Shown: in pieces, positions 8,468-18,743 of the stretch
Position numbering within the stretch: position 1 is the stretch's first letter
Layout of the letters: every line of letters begins with the position of its first letter
Assembly: GCA_963797835.1 (NCBI GenBank)
Contig: CAWCRN010000027.1
Coordinates: 62,001-126,000, forward strand
Reading direction: 5' to 3'
DNA: 64,000 bases
DNA from: JBDTSW01 sp963797835
Lineage (GTDB): Bacteria > Actinomycetota > Thermoleophilia > Solirubrobacterales > 70-9
Program-made: the position numbers and the translations under genes
The notes under the pieces: generated by a model
The model's input: the letters and a program-made list of their open reading frames with translations, nothing else
Told to the model about the DNA's origin: nothing
Databases searched by the model: none

Positions 8468-9079
8468 TCAGGGACTGCCTCGCAGCCCGATCGCGACCGC
8501 GTGGGCGCGGTCGCGGGCCCCGAGGCGCGAGAGCGCCGCCTTGGTGTGGGTGCGAACGGTCTCGGAGGAGAGGCCGAGGCGCCGCGCGACCTGGGTGGTC
8601 GAGTGCCCGTCGGCGATCATCTGGAGGATCTGGCGCTGGCGGCGGGTCAGCGCAGCGCGTCCCTTGCCGTTGGCCGCCGGGTCGACGAACGTCTCGGCGT
8701 CGGCGGCCGCGTCGACCGCCTTGTTCAGCTCCTCCGCCGGCGAGCTCTTAGCCACGTAGGCGGTGGCCCCGGCCTTGATCGCCTCGGTCGCCGCTTGGCG
8801 CTCGGCCCGCGGGCCGTGAGCGACGATGCCGAGGCCGGGGCTCGCCTTGCGAAGCGCCCGGATCGCCTCCGTCCCCGACACTTGGGCGTCGTCCGCGTTG
8901 CGGCCGCGGCCCAGGTCGATGATCGCCACGTCGAACTCGCCGTAGTCGCGCAGGATCTCGAGCGCGTCGTCGCCGTCCACGGCCTCCTCGACCTCGAAGC
9001 GCTCGTCGAGCAGCCGGCGCACCCCTAGGCGAACCAGAGGGTGGCCATCAACAACCAGACAGCGGCGTTCGTCACTCAT
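8468..9079 (-). CDS. NarL/FixJ-family response regulator
   Basis: The start chosen, ATG 9079 (MSDERRCLVVDGHPLVRLGV), gives 203 residues, normal for the family; the open frame up to 9235 adds unrelated sequence. The receiver domain has IIDLGRG with the presumed phospho-Asp, and YVAKSS with the conserved Lys. The segment after the Asp (RNADDAQVSG) is longer and more polar than usual, and the usual Thr/Ser switch region reads VAHGPR, so phosphorylation may be atypical. The LuxR domain (LTRRQRQILQMIADGHSTTQVARRLGLSSETVRTH) completes it. No kinase gene is adjacent. Confidence 0.88.
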   Translation of the reverse strand: MSDERRCLVVDGHPLVRLGVRRLLDERFEVEEAVDGDDALEILRDYGEFDVAIIDLGRGRNADDAQVSGTEAIRALRKASPGLGIVAHGPRAERQAATEAIKAGATAYVAKSSPAEELNKAVDAAADAETFVDPAANGKGRAALTRRQRQILQMIADGHSTTQVARRLGLSSETVRTHTKAALSRLGARDRAHAVAIGLRGSP

Positions 9080-9230
9080 ACTCTTCTGCCCCAGACCCCC
9101 GGGAGACCGGCCCCGGAACGTCGCGACCGGCTGTCTTGCCGGTCGGTCGACCCATCCTAGCCGCGTCCACATCGAGCCGCGTTCCCCCGGTCGCAAGGAG
9201 CGCGGTTTTTCTCTCCGCCCGCCGCTGCGG

Positions 9231-9236
9231 TACAAA
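9231..9236 (+). promoter_or_regulatory. -10 element of Rrf2-family gene (leaderless type)
   Basis: TACAAA lies 7 nt before ATG 9244 and there is no Shine-Dalgarno sequence, so transcription would begin at or next to the start codon. Confidence 0.4.
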
Positions 9237-9243
9237 GAGCCGG

Positions 9244-9642
9244 ATGATCTCGGTCACCTCCAAGTCCCGCTACGCCGTCGTCGCGATGGCGGAGCTCGCC
9301 CGATCGGGCGACACCCCGACCCCGATCGCCCAGGTCGCCGAGCGCCGGGACATGCCGGTGCAGTTCCTCGAGCAGCTCTTCTCGACCCTCCGGCGCGACG
9401 GGTTGCTGCATAGCCAGCGTGGGGTGAAGGGCGGCTACACCCTGGCCCGCCCACCCGACCAGATCAACGTCCTCGAGGTCGTCCAGTCGCTCGACGGCAA
9501 GCTGGGCGACGAGGCCGCCGAGGCGGGGGGCATCTGGGCCGAGGGCGTGGAGGCGCTGCGCGCGGTCTTTCGCTCGACGACGATCGCCGACATCGCCCGC
9601 CGCGAGGCCGAGGACGCCGGCTCGCAGATGTACTACATCTAG
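9244..9642 (+). CDS. Rrf2-family transcriptional regulator without Fe-S cysteines
   Basis: A 132-residue protein with the Rrf2 winged helix: MISVTSKSRYAVVAMAELARS, then ERRDMPVQFLEQLFSTLRRDGLLHSQRGVKGGYTLARPPDQINVLEVVQSLDG. The region where IscR and NsrR carry three cysteines reads GDEAAEAGGIWAEG with no Cys, so it is not an Fe-S sensor. In this it resembles CymR, the cysteine-metabolism repressor that works together with CysK. cysK and cysE start about 2.4 kb downstream, which fits but does not prove such a role. The start is ATG 9244 with a leaderless-type promoter. Confidence 0.88.
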   Translation: MISVTSKSRYAVVAMAELARSGDTPTPIAQVAERRDMPVQFLEQLFSTLRRDGLLHSQRGVKGGYTLARPPDQINVLEVVQSLDGKLGDEAAEAGGIWAEGVEALRAVFRSTTIADIARREAEDAGSQMYYI

Positions 9643-9761
9643 TTCCCGGGGCGGTTGGACGCCTACCCTTCAGGGCGCGGCCGAGCAGGCGGCCGGCTGC
9701 GGAGGCCGAGAAGGTGAGATCCTGACCTCGCGGTGACCGTGATGCTCCCCGAAGAGGTGAC

Positions 9762-10036
9762 GTGCCCGAGTGCGGACACGAGCACACCGTCTGCGTGCTC
9801 CTCTCGGACAACACCGTCGCCAACGAGGAGCCGACCTTCGTCCACCGGGGCTACGCCCGCTGCCCGTGGTGCGGTCACCACGACCCGAAGGACGGCGTGA
9901 TCGAGTGGCTCTCCGACGACCCGGAGGAGCGGCTCTTCAACTCCACCCCAACTTCGAGCCCGCGCCCGAGCGCGAGCAACGGCCCGGGACGCAGGTCACG
10001 TTCGGGAAGTGGATCGGCCCGAAGAAACCCGGCTAG
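9762..10036 (+). CDS. Small zinc-ribbon-like protein (frame break near 9942)
   Basis: From GTG 9762 the protein reads MPECGHEHTVCVLLSDNTV and then YARCPWCGHHDPKDG, two Cys/His clusters that could bind zinc. At about 9942 the frame is lost; in the next frame HPNFEPAPEREQRPGTQVTFGKWIGPKKPG runs to TAG 10036, giving about 91 residues. One base (a C in AACTC) seems to be missing, opposite in sign to the other breaks in this window. Function unknown. Confidence 0.5.
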
Positions 10037-10042
10037 GCGCGG

Positions 10043-10077
10043 GATACTGCGGGGGCGATGTCGGAGGAGAACGTCGA
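10043..10077 (+). promoter_or_regulatory. Conserved promoter/start module of SnoaL-like genes
   Basis: GATACTGCGGGGGCGATG and the following 17 nt recur at 4230-4196 on the other strand with one mismatch in 35. GATACT sits 9 nt before the ATG at 10058 and is a plausible -10 element. Conservation of non-coding bases at both sites supports a promoter. Confidence 0.5.
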
Positions 10078-10453
10078 ACTCGTTCGTCGGGTGTATGAGG
10101 CCGCCCGGAACGACCCTGACGCCGCCTATGCGTCCCTCCACCCCGAGGTCGAGTTCCACACCTACGTGGAGTCGCCCGCGGCGGGCGTGTATCGCGGCAG
10201 GGACGCGGTCCGAAAGTACAACGACGACTTGTTCGAGCAGTTCGAGAGCGTCAGGGTCGAGGTTGAGGAGCTCGTGGACGCCGGTGAGCGCGTCGTCGTC
10301 GTGAGCACGCAGCATGCGGTGCCGAAGGGCGGGCATCAGGAGATCAACGTGCGAATGACGGAGGTCTGGACCATCCGCGACGACCTGCTGGCCGAGCGAC
10401 ACTCCTACTCGACCCGGGCCGAAGCCCTCGAAGCCGCCGGGCTGCGGGAGTAG
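10058..10453 (+). CDS. SnoaL-like / NTF2-fold protein
   Basis: A 131-residue protein starting MSEENVELVRRVYEAARNDPDAAYASLHPEVEFHTY, the typical opening of SnoaL-like cone-shaped barrel proteins, followed by YRGRDAVRKYNDD and VEVEELVDAGERVVVVSTQHA. These folds bind small hydrophobic ligands or act as isomerases or hydrolases; none can be assigned here. It ends ALEAAGLRE three bases before a second family member. The families are much expanded in Thermoleophilia, as far as I know. The start is fixed by the conserved start module. Confidence 0.85.
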   Translation: MSEENVELVRRVYEAARNDPDAAYASLHPEVEFHTYVESPAAGVYRGRDAVRKYNDDLFEQFESVRVEVEELVDAGERVVVVSTQHAVPKGGHQEINVRMTEVWTIRDDLLAERHSYSTRAEALEAAGLRE

Positions 10454-10456
10454 GTG

Positions 10457-10859
10457 ATGTCGCAGGAGAACGTTGAGATCGTAGAGCGAGCCTTCGATGC
10501 GTTCTCTGCTGGCGGAGTCGAGGCGTGCCTGCCCAGCTTTTCTCCCGATGTCGTCGTCTATCCGTTCCCCGAGTGGCCACAGCAAACGCTGTATCGAGGT
10601 CACGATGGACTGCGGACGGTGCTGGCTGAGTGGATGGACAACTTCGATGATTTCGGGTTCCACGTCCACGAAGTCCGGGAGGTTGGCGACAGGGTCCTGA
10701 TGCTTGGGGAGACCTTCGGCCGGATCAAGGGCTCGGCCGTGCCCATCCGACAGCCGCTCGGGGCCGTGTATTCGAGCTTTCGCGACGGCCAGATCGGCGA
10801 GGGCCGTAACTTCCTTACCTGGGATCAGGCCCTCGAAGCCGCCGGGACTGCGGGAGTAG
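10457..10859 (+). CDS. SnoaL-like / NTF2-fold protein, tandem paralogue (one-base break at the end)
   Basis: It starts MSQENVEIVERAFDAFSAGGVEACLPSFSPDVVVYPFPEWP, followed by LYRGHDGLRTVLAEWMDNF, as expected for the family. Translation in one frame runs past the natural end. With one extra A removed at about 10847 it ends QALEAAGLRE at TAG 10859, the same terminal residues as its upstream neighbour. The nucleotides of the two gene ends are nearly identical over about 29 nt. The pair therefore arose by tandem duplication or conversion. The ATG at 10457 is preferred over the GTG three bases earlier. Confidence 0.8.
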
Positions 10860-10900
10860 GGCGGTCACGGGCAGATCGCGGCTCGCGCCCGGGACCGCGT

Positions 10901-11362
10901 TCAGGGCTTCTGCGCCACCCACTCCAATGTGCCGGTCTTGCAGACGCCCTGAGGCGGCCCAAAGTCGACCCGCTGGTTGTAGCTCCCCGCCGCCCTGCCA
11001 CCGGGCTTCAGCTTGCCGACGAGGTGAGTGAAGAAGCCCGGGTCGGCGACACGGACGTCGAACGCGCCGCCCCGCACGCGGTTCCCGGAGAAGTACCTGT
11101 TGAAGCCGTTGTGCGCGCCTGGCCCGTTTTCGCAGGTGAACGGCACGTCGTCGTAGTCGAGTCGCTTGACGACCCGCTTGCCCGCCTTCTTCGCGACCGT
11201 GAGGTCGAACACCGTTTCCGGCGCTCCCTTGATGTGGCCCTCGTAGACGGCGGCATCGGCCGCGGCGGTCGACGCAACGAGCGCCGAACCGGCGGCGAGA
11301 AGAAAGCAGAGCGTCGAAATGACCTTCGAGTAGGTGCGGTGGGCAAGGAGCCTGGCGAACAC
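10901..11362 (-). CDS. Secreted protein of unknown function
   Basis: The GTG at 11362 follows GAAGGGGGAT and gives 153 residues. A signal peptide is clear: basic MFARLLAHRTYSK, a hydrophobic core ISTLCFLLAAGSALVA, then a likely cleavage after AADA. The mature part (AVYEGHIKGAPETVFDLTVAKKAGKRVVKRLDYDDVPFTCENG) has two cysteines (FTCENG and GVCKTG) that may form a disulfide. It looks like a small all-beta exported domain. I do not recognise a characterised family. Confidence 0.72.
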   Translation of the reverse strand: MFARLLAHRTYSKVISTLCFLLAAGSALVASTAAADAAVYEGHIKGAPETVFDLTVAKKAGKRVVKRLDYDDVPFTCENGPGAHNGFNRYFSGNRVRGGAFDVRVADPGFFTHLVGKLKPGGRAAGSYNQRVDFGPPQGVCKTGTLEWVAQKP

Positions 11363-11526
11363 GGTGGATCCCCCTTCAGTAGACGGCCGCCGTGCTGATG
11401 CTCTCATGGGTTGGTGCCGATGCGCAGCCACGCCACACTTCCCGTCGCGTGATTGGCGCGAGAAACGGGGTAGAGGTGGCATGAGCGAAGGAAATCGCCC
11501 GACTACGCGCAAGGAGGCGACGACGG

Positions 11527-11736
11527 ATGCAGAACAAGGCCGAGGCGACCGAGGGGTCAGCCTCGCGGAGCGGCCGCGAGGTCCGGGTCGCACGGCAGGG
11601 AGTTCCTGTCTCGCCAGACGCGGCCGCCAGGCGGGATCTTGTGCGCTGGTGCGGCGAGCATGGGCTGCCCGTGCCCCCGGCCCCTAGGCAACAGCGCGCT
11701 CTTGCGGCGCCAGGCCCTGCCGCAAGGCCCTACTGA
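11527..11736 (+). CDS. Possible small basic protein
   Basis: A 69-residue frame from ATG 11527 is preceded by a good AAGGAGG (11511-11517) at 9 nt. The product is Arg/Ala/Pro-rich with a short cluster LVRWCGEHGLP and no recognised domain. Composition alone could produce such a frame in this GC-rich DNA, so it is tentative. Confidence 0.3.
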   Translation: MQNKAEATEGSASRSGREVRVARQGVPVSPDAAARRDLVRWCGEHGLPVPPAPRQQRALAAPGPAARPY

Positions 11737-11744
11737 TCGGGGCT

Positions 11745-12050
11745 TCAGCCCGCCGGCTTACCCGAGTCCCAGCGCACGGCCTCGAGCGGGATCACCCAGG
11801 ACTCGGTCGAGTCGGTGTGGCGAGCCATCGGGGCGCCTCGGTGGGAGCCCTCGGTGATCTCGCCGCCGACCTTCTCGACGGCCTGAAGGGCGAGCGTTCG
11901 CGCCTCGGCCTTGCCGGCTCCCGCCTCGCGCAGGCGTTGGATCACCTGCTTCTGCTTCACCGCGAACCGGCGCTCGCCCGGGGGGCCGTCCACCTCGGAC
12001 AGGTTGCGGGGGTCCGTCAGGGCGGCGACCGCGTCGTCGATTGAAGCCAT
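11745..12050 (-). CDS. Small conserved-looking hypothetical protein
   Basis: The 101-residue protein starts MASIDDAVAALTDPRNLSEVDGPPGERRFAVKQKQVIQRLREAGAGKAEARTLALQAVEKVGG and ends ESWVIPLEAVRWDSGKPAG. It is soluble, probably helical in the middle, and has no signal or membrane segment. It is divergent from cysK, 37 bp away. I do not know its family; the regular amphipathic composition makes it a likely real gene. Confidence 0.6.
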   Translation of the reverse strand: MASIDDAVAALTDPRNLSEVDGPPGERRFAVKQKQVIQRLREAGAGKAEARTLALQAVEKVGGEITEGSHRGAPMARHTDSTESWVIPLEAVRWDSGKPAG

Positions 12051-12074
12051 GCGAAACAGCGTAGATCAGGCCGG

Positions 12075-12080
12075 TAGGTT
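12075..12080 (+). promoter_or_regulatory. -10 element of cysK (leaderless type)
   Basis: TAGGTT ends 7 nt before ATG 12088. The GGGAGG between them is too close to the ATG to serve as a ribosome site. Confidence 0.4.
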
Positions 12081-12087
12081 GGGAGGC

Positions 12088-13038
12088 ATGAGCGCGCAAC
12101 GACCGCAGAGCACCTTGCGGATCGCGCCCGAGGCATCGGCGACCGTGGGCGACACGCCGCTCGTCGCGCTGCAGAGAATGGGGGAGGGGCTCGGCGGCGA
12201 GGTCGTGGCCAAGCTCGAGTACCTGAACCCGGGCGGGTCGGTGAAGGACCGGATCGGGGTCGCGATGATCGACGCCGCCGAGGCCGAGGGGCAGATCGAG
12301 CCAGGGCGCTCCGTGATCGTGGAGCCGACGAGCGGCAACACCGGGATCGCGCTCGCCATGGTTTGCGCAGCACGGGGCTACGAGCTGGTGCTGACGCTGC
12401 CGGAGGGCATGAGCCGCGAGCGGACCAAGCTCCTGCGCGCCTACGGAGCGCACGTCCATGAGACCCCCTCGCTGGGCGGCATGGGCGAGTCGATCGACCT
12501 GGCCCGGGAGATCGTGCGCCAGCGCAAGGGCTTCATGCCGCAGCAGTTCTCGAACCCCGCCAACCCCGAGGTGCACCGCCGCACCACGGCCGAGGAGATC
12601 TGGGCCGACCTCGACGGCGAGATCGATGCGCTCGTCTGCGGCGTCGGCACGGGCGGCACGATCACCGGGGTGGGGCAGGTCCTGAAGGAGCGCCGGCCGG
12701 GCGTGCTGGTGGTTGCGGTCGAGCCGCGGACCTCGCCCGTGCTCTCCGGCGGCACGGCCGGCCCGCACAAGATCCAGGGGATCGGCCCCGGCTTCGTGCC
12801 CGACGTCCTCGACCGCTCCGTGATCGACGAGATCGTCCAGATCGACGACGAGGACGCGCTCGAGACGGCGCGCCGGACCGCGATCCGCGAGGGCCTGTTC
12901 GTCGGAGTCTCCGCCGGCGCGGCTATCCGCGCGGCTCTCGACGTGGCCGCCCGCCCCGACATGGAGGGAAAGCGCATCGTCACGGTGGCGCCCGACGGCG
13001 GCGAACGCTACGTGTCACTTCCCTTCTTCGCCCCGTAG
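12088..13038 (+). CDS. cysK: Cysteine synthase (O-acetylserine sulfhydrylase)
   Basis: A 316-residue PLP enzyme of the cysteine synthase family makes cysteine from O-acetylserine and sulfide. Key parts: VGDTPLVALQRM, the PLP lysine in LNPGGSVKDRIG, the substrate loop EPTSGNTGIALA, the phosphate-binding GVGTGGTITGVG, and VGVSAGAAIRAA. The open frame begins earlier (11911), but those codons overlap the divergent gene and are rejected in favour of ATG 12088. cysE follows 30 nt later, so substrate supply and use are clustered. The Rrf2 gene upstream is a candidate regulator. Confidence 0.95.
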   Translation: MSAQRPQSTLRIAPEASATVGDTPLVALQRMGEGLGGEVVAKLEYLNPGGSVKDRIGVAMIDAAEAEGQIEPGRSVIVEPTSGNTGIALAMVCAARGYELVLTLPEGMSRERTKLLRAYGAHVHETPSLGGMGESIDLAREIVRQRKGFMPQQFSNPANPEVHRRTTAEEIWADLDGEIDALVCGVGTGGTITGVGQVLKERRPGVLVVAVEPRTSPVLSGGTAGPHKIQGIGPGFVPDVLDRSVIDEIVQIDDEDALETARRTAIREGLFVGVSAGAAIRAALDVAARPDMEGKRIVTVAPDGGERYVSLPFFAP

Positions 13039-13055
13039 CACCGCCAACGCCGGGC

Positions 13056-13061
13056 TAACCT
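13056..13061 (+). promoter_or_regulatory. -10 element of cysE (leaderless type)
   Basis: TAACCT ends 7 nt before ATG 13069 in the short cysK-cysE gap, so cysE may have its own leaderless transcript. Confidence 0.4.
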
Positions 13062-13068
13062 CCACCGC

Positions 13069-13803
13069 ATGCTCGGCATGGGCACCCTCAGGCGCGTGGT
13101 CCGCGAGATCGGCCGCGACGTGGGCGCTGCACGCGACCGCGACCCGGCCGCTCGCGCGGTCGGCACCGGCGAGATCCTCACCAGCTGGGCCGGCGTTCAG
13201 GCCCTGCTCGCACACCGCGTCGCACACGCGCTGTATGAATCTGGCCTGCCGCTGGCGCCGCGGACGATCGCCTACGCCAGCCGCACCGTGACCGGGATCG
13301 AGATCCACCCGGCGGCTCGGATCGGCGACGACTTCTTCATCGACCACGGCGCAGGCGTCGTGATCGGCGAGACCGCCGAGATCGGCGACCGGGTCACGCT
13401 CTATCAGGGCGTCACCCTGGGCGGCACCGGCTTCGCGCGCGGCAAGCGCCACCCGACGGTCGAGGACGACGTCACGATCGGCTCCGGCGCGAAGCTCCTG
13501 GGACCGATCACCGTCGGGCACGGCTCCAAGGTGGGCGCCAACACCGTGGTCATCGAGGACGTCCCTCCCACCACCACGGTGGTCGGGAACCCCGGCCACC
13601 CGGTCCGGGTGGAGGGACGCAAGGTCGAGGGGCCCGACTCCGACTGGATCCACCTGCCGGACCCCGTCGCCGACGCGATCAAGGGCCTGTCGGAGCGGAT
13701 CGCACATCTGGAGGGCCGCCTCGCCGAGCTGGACGGCAAGGACTCTGAGGGCGACGTCCGCGAGTTGCGCCCGAAGCAGGGACCCTCATCGGCGGGCGGC
13801 TGA
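13069..13803 (+). CDS. cysE: Serine O-acetyltransferase
   Basis: A 244-residue left-handed beta-helix acetyltransferase transfers acetyl from acetyl-CoA to serine, the committed step to cysteine. The N-terminal helical part (ILTSWAGVQALLAHRVAHALYESGLPLAPR) and hexapeptide repeats are clear: IEIHPAARIGDDFFIDHGAGVVIGETAEIGDRVTLYQGVTLGG, with the catalytic Asp-His in FIDHG. NTVVIEDVPPTTTVVGNPGHPVR closes the helix. A C-terminal tail with a short predicted coiled coil (IKGLSERIAHLEGRLAELDG) follows. ATG 13078 is an alternative start. Confidence 0.95.
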   Translation: MLGMGTLRRVVREIGRDVGAARDRDPAARAVGTGEILTSWAGVQALLAHRVAHALYESGLPLAPRTIAYASRTVTGIEIHPAARIGDDFFIDHGAGVVIGETAEIGDRVTLYQGVTLGGTGFARGKRHPTVEDDVTIGSGAKLLGPITVGHGSKVGANTVVIEDVPPTTTVVGNPGHPVRVEGRKVEGPDSDWIHLPDPVADAIKGLSERIAHLEGRLAELDGKDSEGDVRELRPKQGPSSAGG

Positions 13804-13821
13804 CCGCGCCGACCCCAGGGC

Positions 13822-13827
13822 TATCCT
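13822..13827 (+). promoter_or_regulatory. -10 element of pcrA (leaderless type)
   Basis: TATCCT ends 7 nt before GTG 13835 with no ribosome site between. Confidence 0.4.
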
Positions 13828-13834
13828 CGCCCAT

Positions 13835-17207
<3,373 letters not shown>

Positions 17208-17212
17208 GCCCG

Positions 17213-18070
17213 ATGGCCGCGACGGTGATCGACGGCAAGGCCGTGGCCGCCGAGGTGCGCGCCGAGGTCGCCCGCGGCGCCGAGGAGTTCGCGGCCGCAT
17301 CCGGGCGCCCCGCCGGCCTCGCGACCGTCCTCGTCGGCGACGACCCGGCCTCGCACGTGTACGTGGGCTCGAAGCGCAAGCTGACCGAGGAGGCCGGCAT
17401 GCGCTCGATCCACCACGGGCTCGATGCGGGCGTCTCGCCGGCCGCGCTGCTGGAGCTGGTCGAAACGCTGGCCGCCGACGACGAGGTCGACGGCATCCTC
17501 GTCCAGCTGCCACTCCCGGAGGGGCACGACCAGGACGAGGTGATCGGCCGAATCCCGGCCGCCAAGGACGTCGACGGGCTCACGCCCGCGAGCGCCGGTC
17601 TCCTCGCCCAGGGCCGCCCTGGCCTCGTCCCCTGCACGCCGCGGGGCGTGGTCGAGTTGCTGCTGGCCGCCGGCACCGAGACCGAGGGTGCGGAGGTGGC
17701 GATCGTCGGCCGCTCGATCCTGGTCGGACGCCCGCTGGCCTCGCTGCTCGTGAACGCGAACGCGACCGTGACGATGTGCCACTCGCGCACGCGCGACCTC
17801 GCCGACGTGACCCGCCGCGCCGACGTGGTCGTCGCGGCCGCCGGCTCGCCGGGCCTGCTCACCGCGGAGATGGTCAAGCCGGGGGCGACCGTGATCGACG
17901 TGGGCACGAACCGCACCGACGGTGGCCTCGTGGGCGACGTCGACTTCGACGCCGTCCGTGAGATCGCGGGGGCGATCACGCCCGTTCCCGGCGGCGTCGG
18001 CCCGATGACGATCGCGATGCTGTTGCGGAACACGCTGGAGGCGGCACGGGCGCGCGCCGCCACCGGATAG
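17213..18070 (+). CDS. folD: Bifunctional methylene-THF dehydrogenase / methenyl-THF cyclohydrolase
   Basis: A 285-residue enzyme of one-carbon metabolism. Diagnostic parts: DPASHVYVGSKRKLTEEAGM with the catalytic Tyr and Lys, VDGILVQLPLPEGHDQDEVIGRIPAAKDVDGLTP, the Rossmann signature VAIVGRSILVGRPLASLL, and ITPVPGGVGPMTIAMLLRNTLEA. The start is ATG 17213, 5 nt after the pcrA stop, so it is probably cotranscribed. It uses the tetrahydrofolate one-carbon unit derived from serine, whose synthesis genes are also in the window. Confidence 0.96.
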   Translation: MAATVIDGKAVAAEVRAEVARGAEEFAAASGRPAGLATVLVGDDPASHVYVGSKRKLTEEAGMRSIHHGLDAGVSPAALLELVETLAADDEVDGILVQLPLPEGHDQDEVIGRIPAAKDVDGLTPASAGLLAQGRPGLVPCTPRGVVELLLAAGTETEGAEVAIVGRSILVGRPLASLLVNANATVTMCHSRTRDLADVTRRADVVVAAAGSPGLLTAEMVKPGATVIDVGTNRTDGGLVGDVDFDAVREIAGAITPVPGGVGPMTIAMLLRNTLEAARARAATG

Positions 18071-18165
18071 GCGTCCACGTGGGCGTTTCGGCCCGCGATC
18101 CGACCACCCGCGGCTATACGCTGCGCCTGTACATGGCCCTTAACCCGATTCCGGTGGGAGAGTGA

Positions 18166-18678
18166 ATGGACCTAAGCAGACTCAATACGGGCGAGAAACT
18201 CGCGGGAGCCTCGGGGATCTTGCTCTTGGTGTTCATGTGGTTGTTCGATTGGTTCAGCATCGACGCGGGCTTCGGGTTCGAGGGCGGGTTGAACGCCTGG
18301 CAGTCGTTCGGCTTTATCGACATCGTGATTTTCATCGCTGCGGTCGCTGGGATCGCGCTCGCCGTTGTTGCGGCGTCGCAGACGGACGTCGATTTGCCGG
18401 TCGCCCTGAGCGCAATCACCGCCGGGATCGGAATCCTCGCGGTAGTCCTCATCGTTTTCCGGATCATCAGTCCGCCTGATTTCGAGGACCTGGTTGACAC
18501 CAACCGGTCCATCGGCGTCTTCCTCGGCCTGATCGCCGCCGGCGGCGTGGCCGCAGGGGGTTGGATGGCGATGCAAGAGGAAGGGGCCTCGGTCACTGCG
18601 CCTCCCAGTGGTGGTGCGCCGCCACCGCCACCGTCCGCGCCGCCCCCGCCACGGTCCGCGCCGCCCCCGGCGCAGTAG
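18166..18678 (+). CDS. Membrane protein with four predicted helices and Pro-rich tail
   Basis: A 170-residue protein from ATG 18166, preceded by GGGAGAG. Hydrophobic segments lie at about 14-30, 48-66, 78-101 and 114-131. The C-terminus is soluble and almost entirely Pro/Ala/Gly/Ser (PPPPPSAPPPPRSAPPPAQ). A similar proline tail ends the DUF4234 protein at 42454. I do not recognise a characterised family. It is convergent with the GMC oxidoreductase. Confidence 0.7.
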   Translation: MDLSRLNTGEKLAGASGILLLVFMWLFDWFSIDAGFGFEGGLNAWQSFGFIDIVIFIAAVAGIALAVVAASQTDVDLPVALSAITAGIGILAVVLIVFRIISPPDFEDLVDTNRSIGVFLGLIAAGGVAAGGWMAMQEEGASVTAPPSGGAPPPPPSAPPPPRSAPPPAQ

Positions 18679-18743
18679 GACTCCGGGGCACCGCCCGGGG
18701 AGGAGAGGTTGTACGACGGCCGCCCCGCCGGGGCGGCCCGTCG

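Noticed and set aside
11334..11687. 117-residue plus-strand frame antisense to the secreted-protein start
   Set aside because: Its start overlaps the signal peptide of the gene on the other strand, and it has no domain; the better ribosome site belongs to the frame at 11527.
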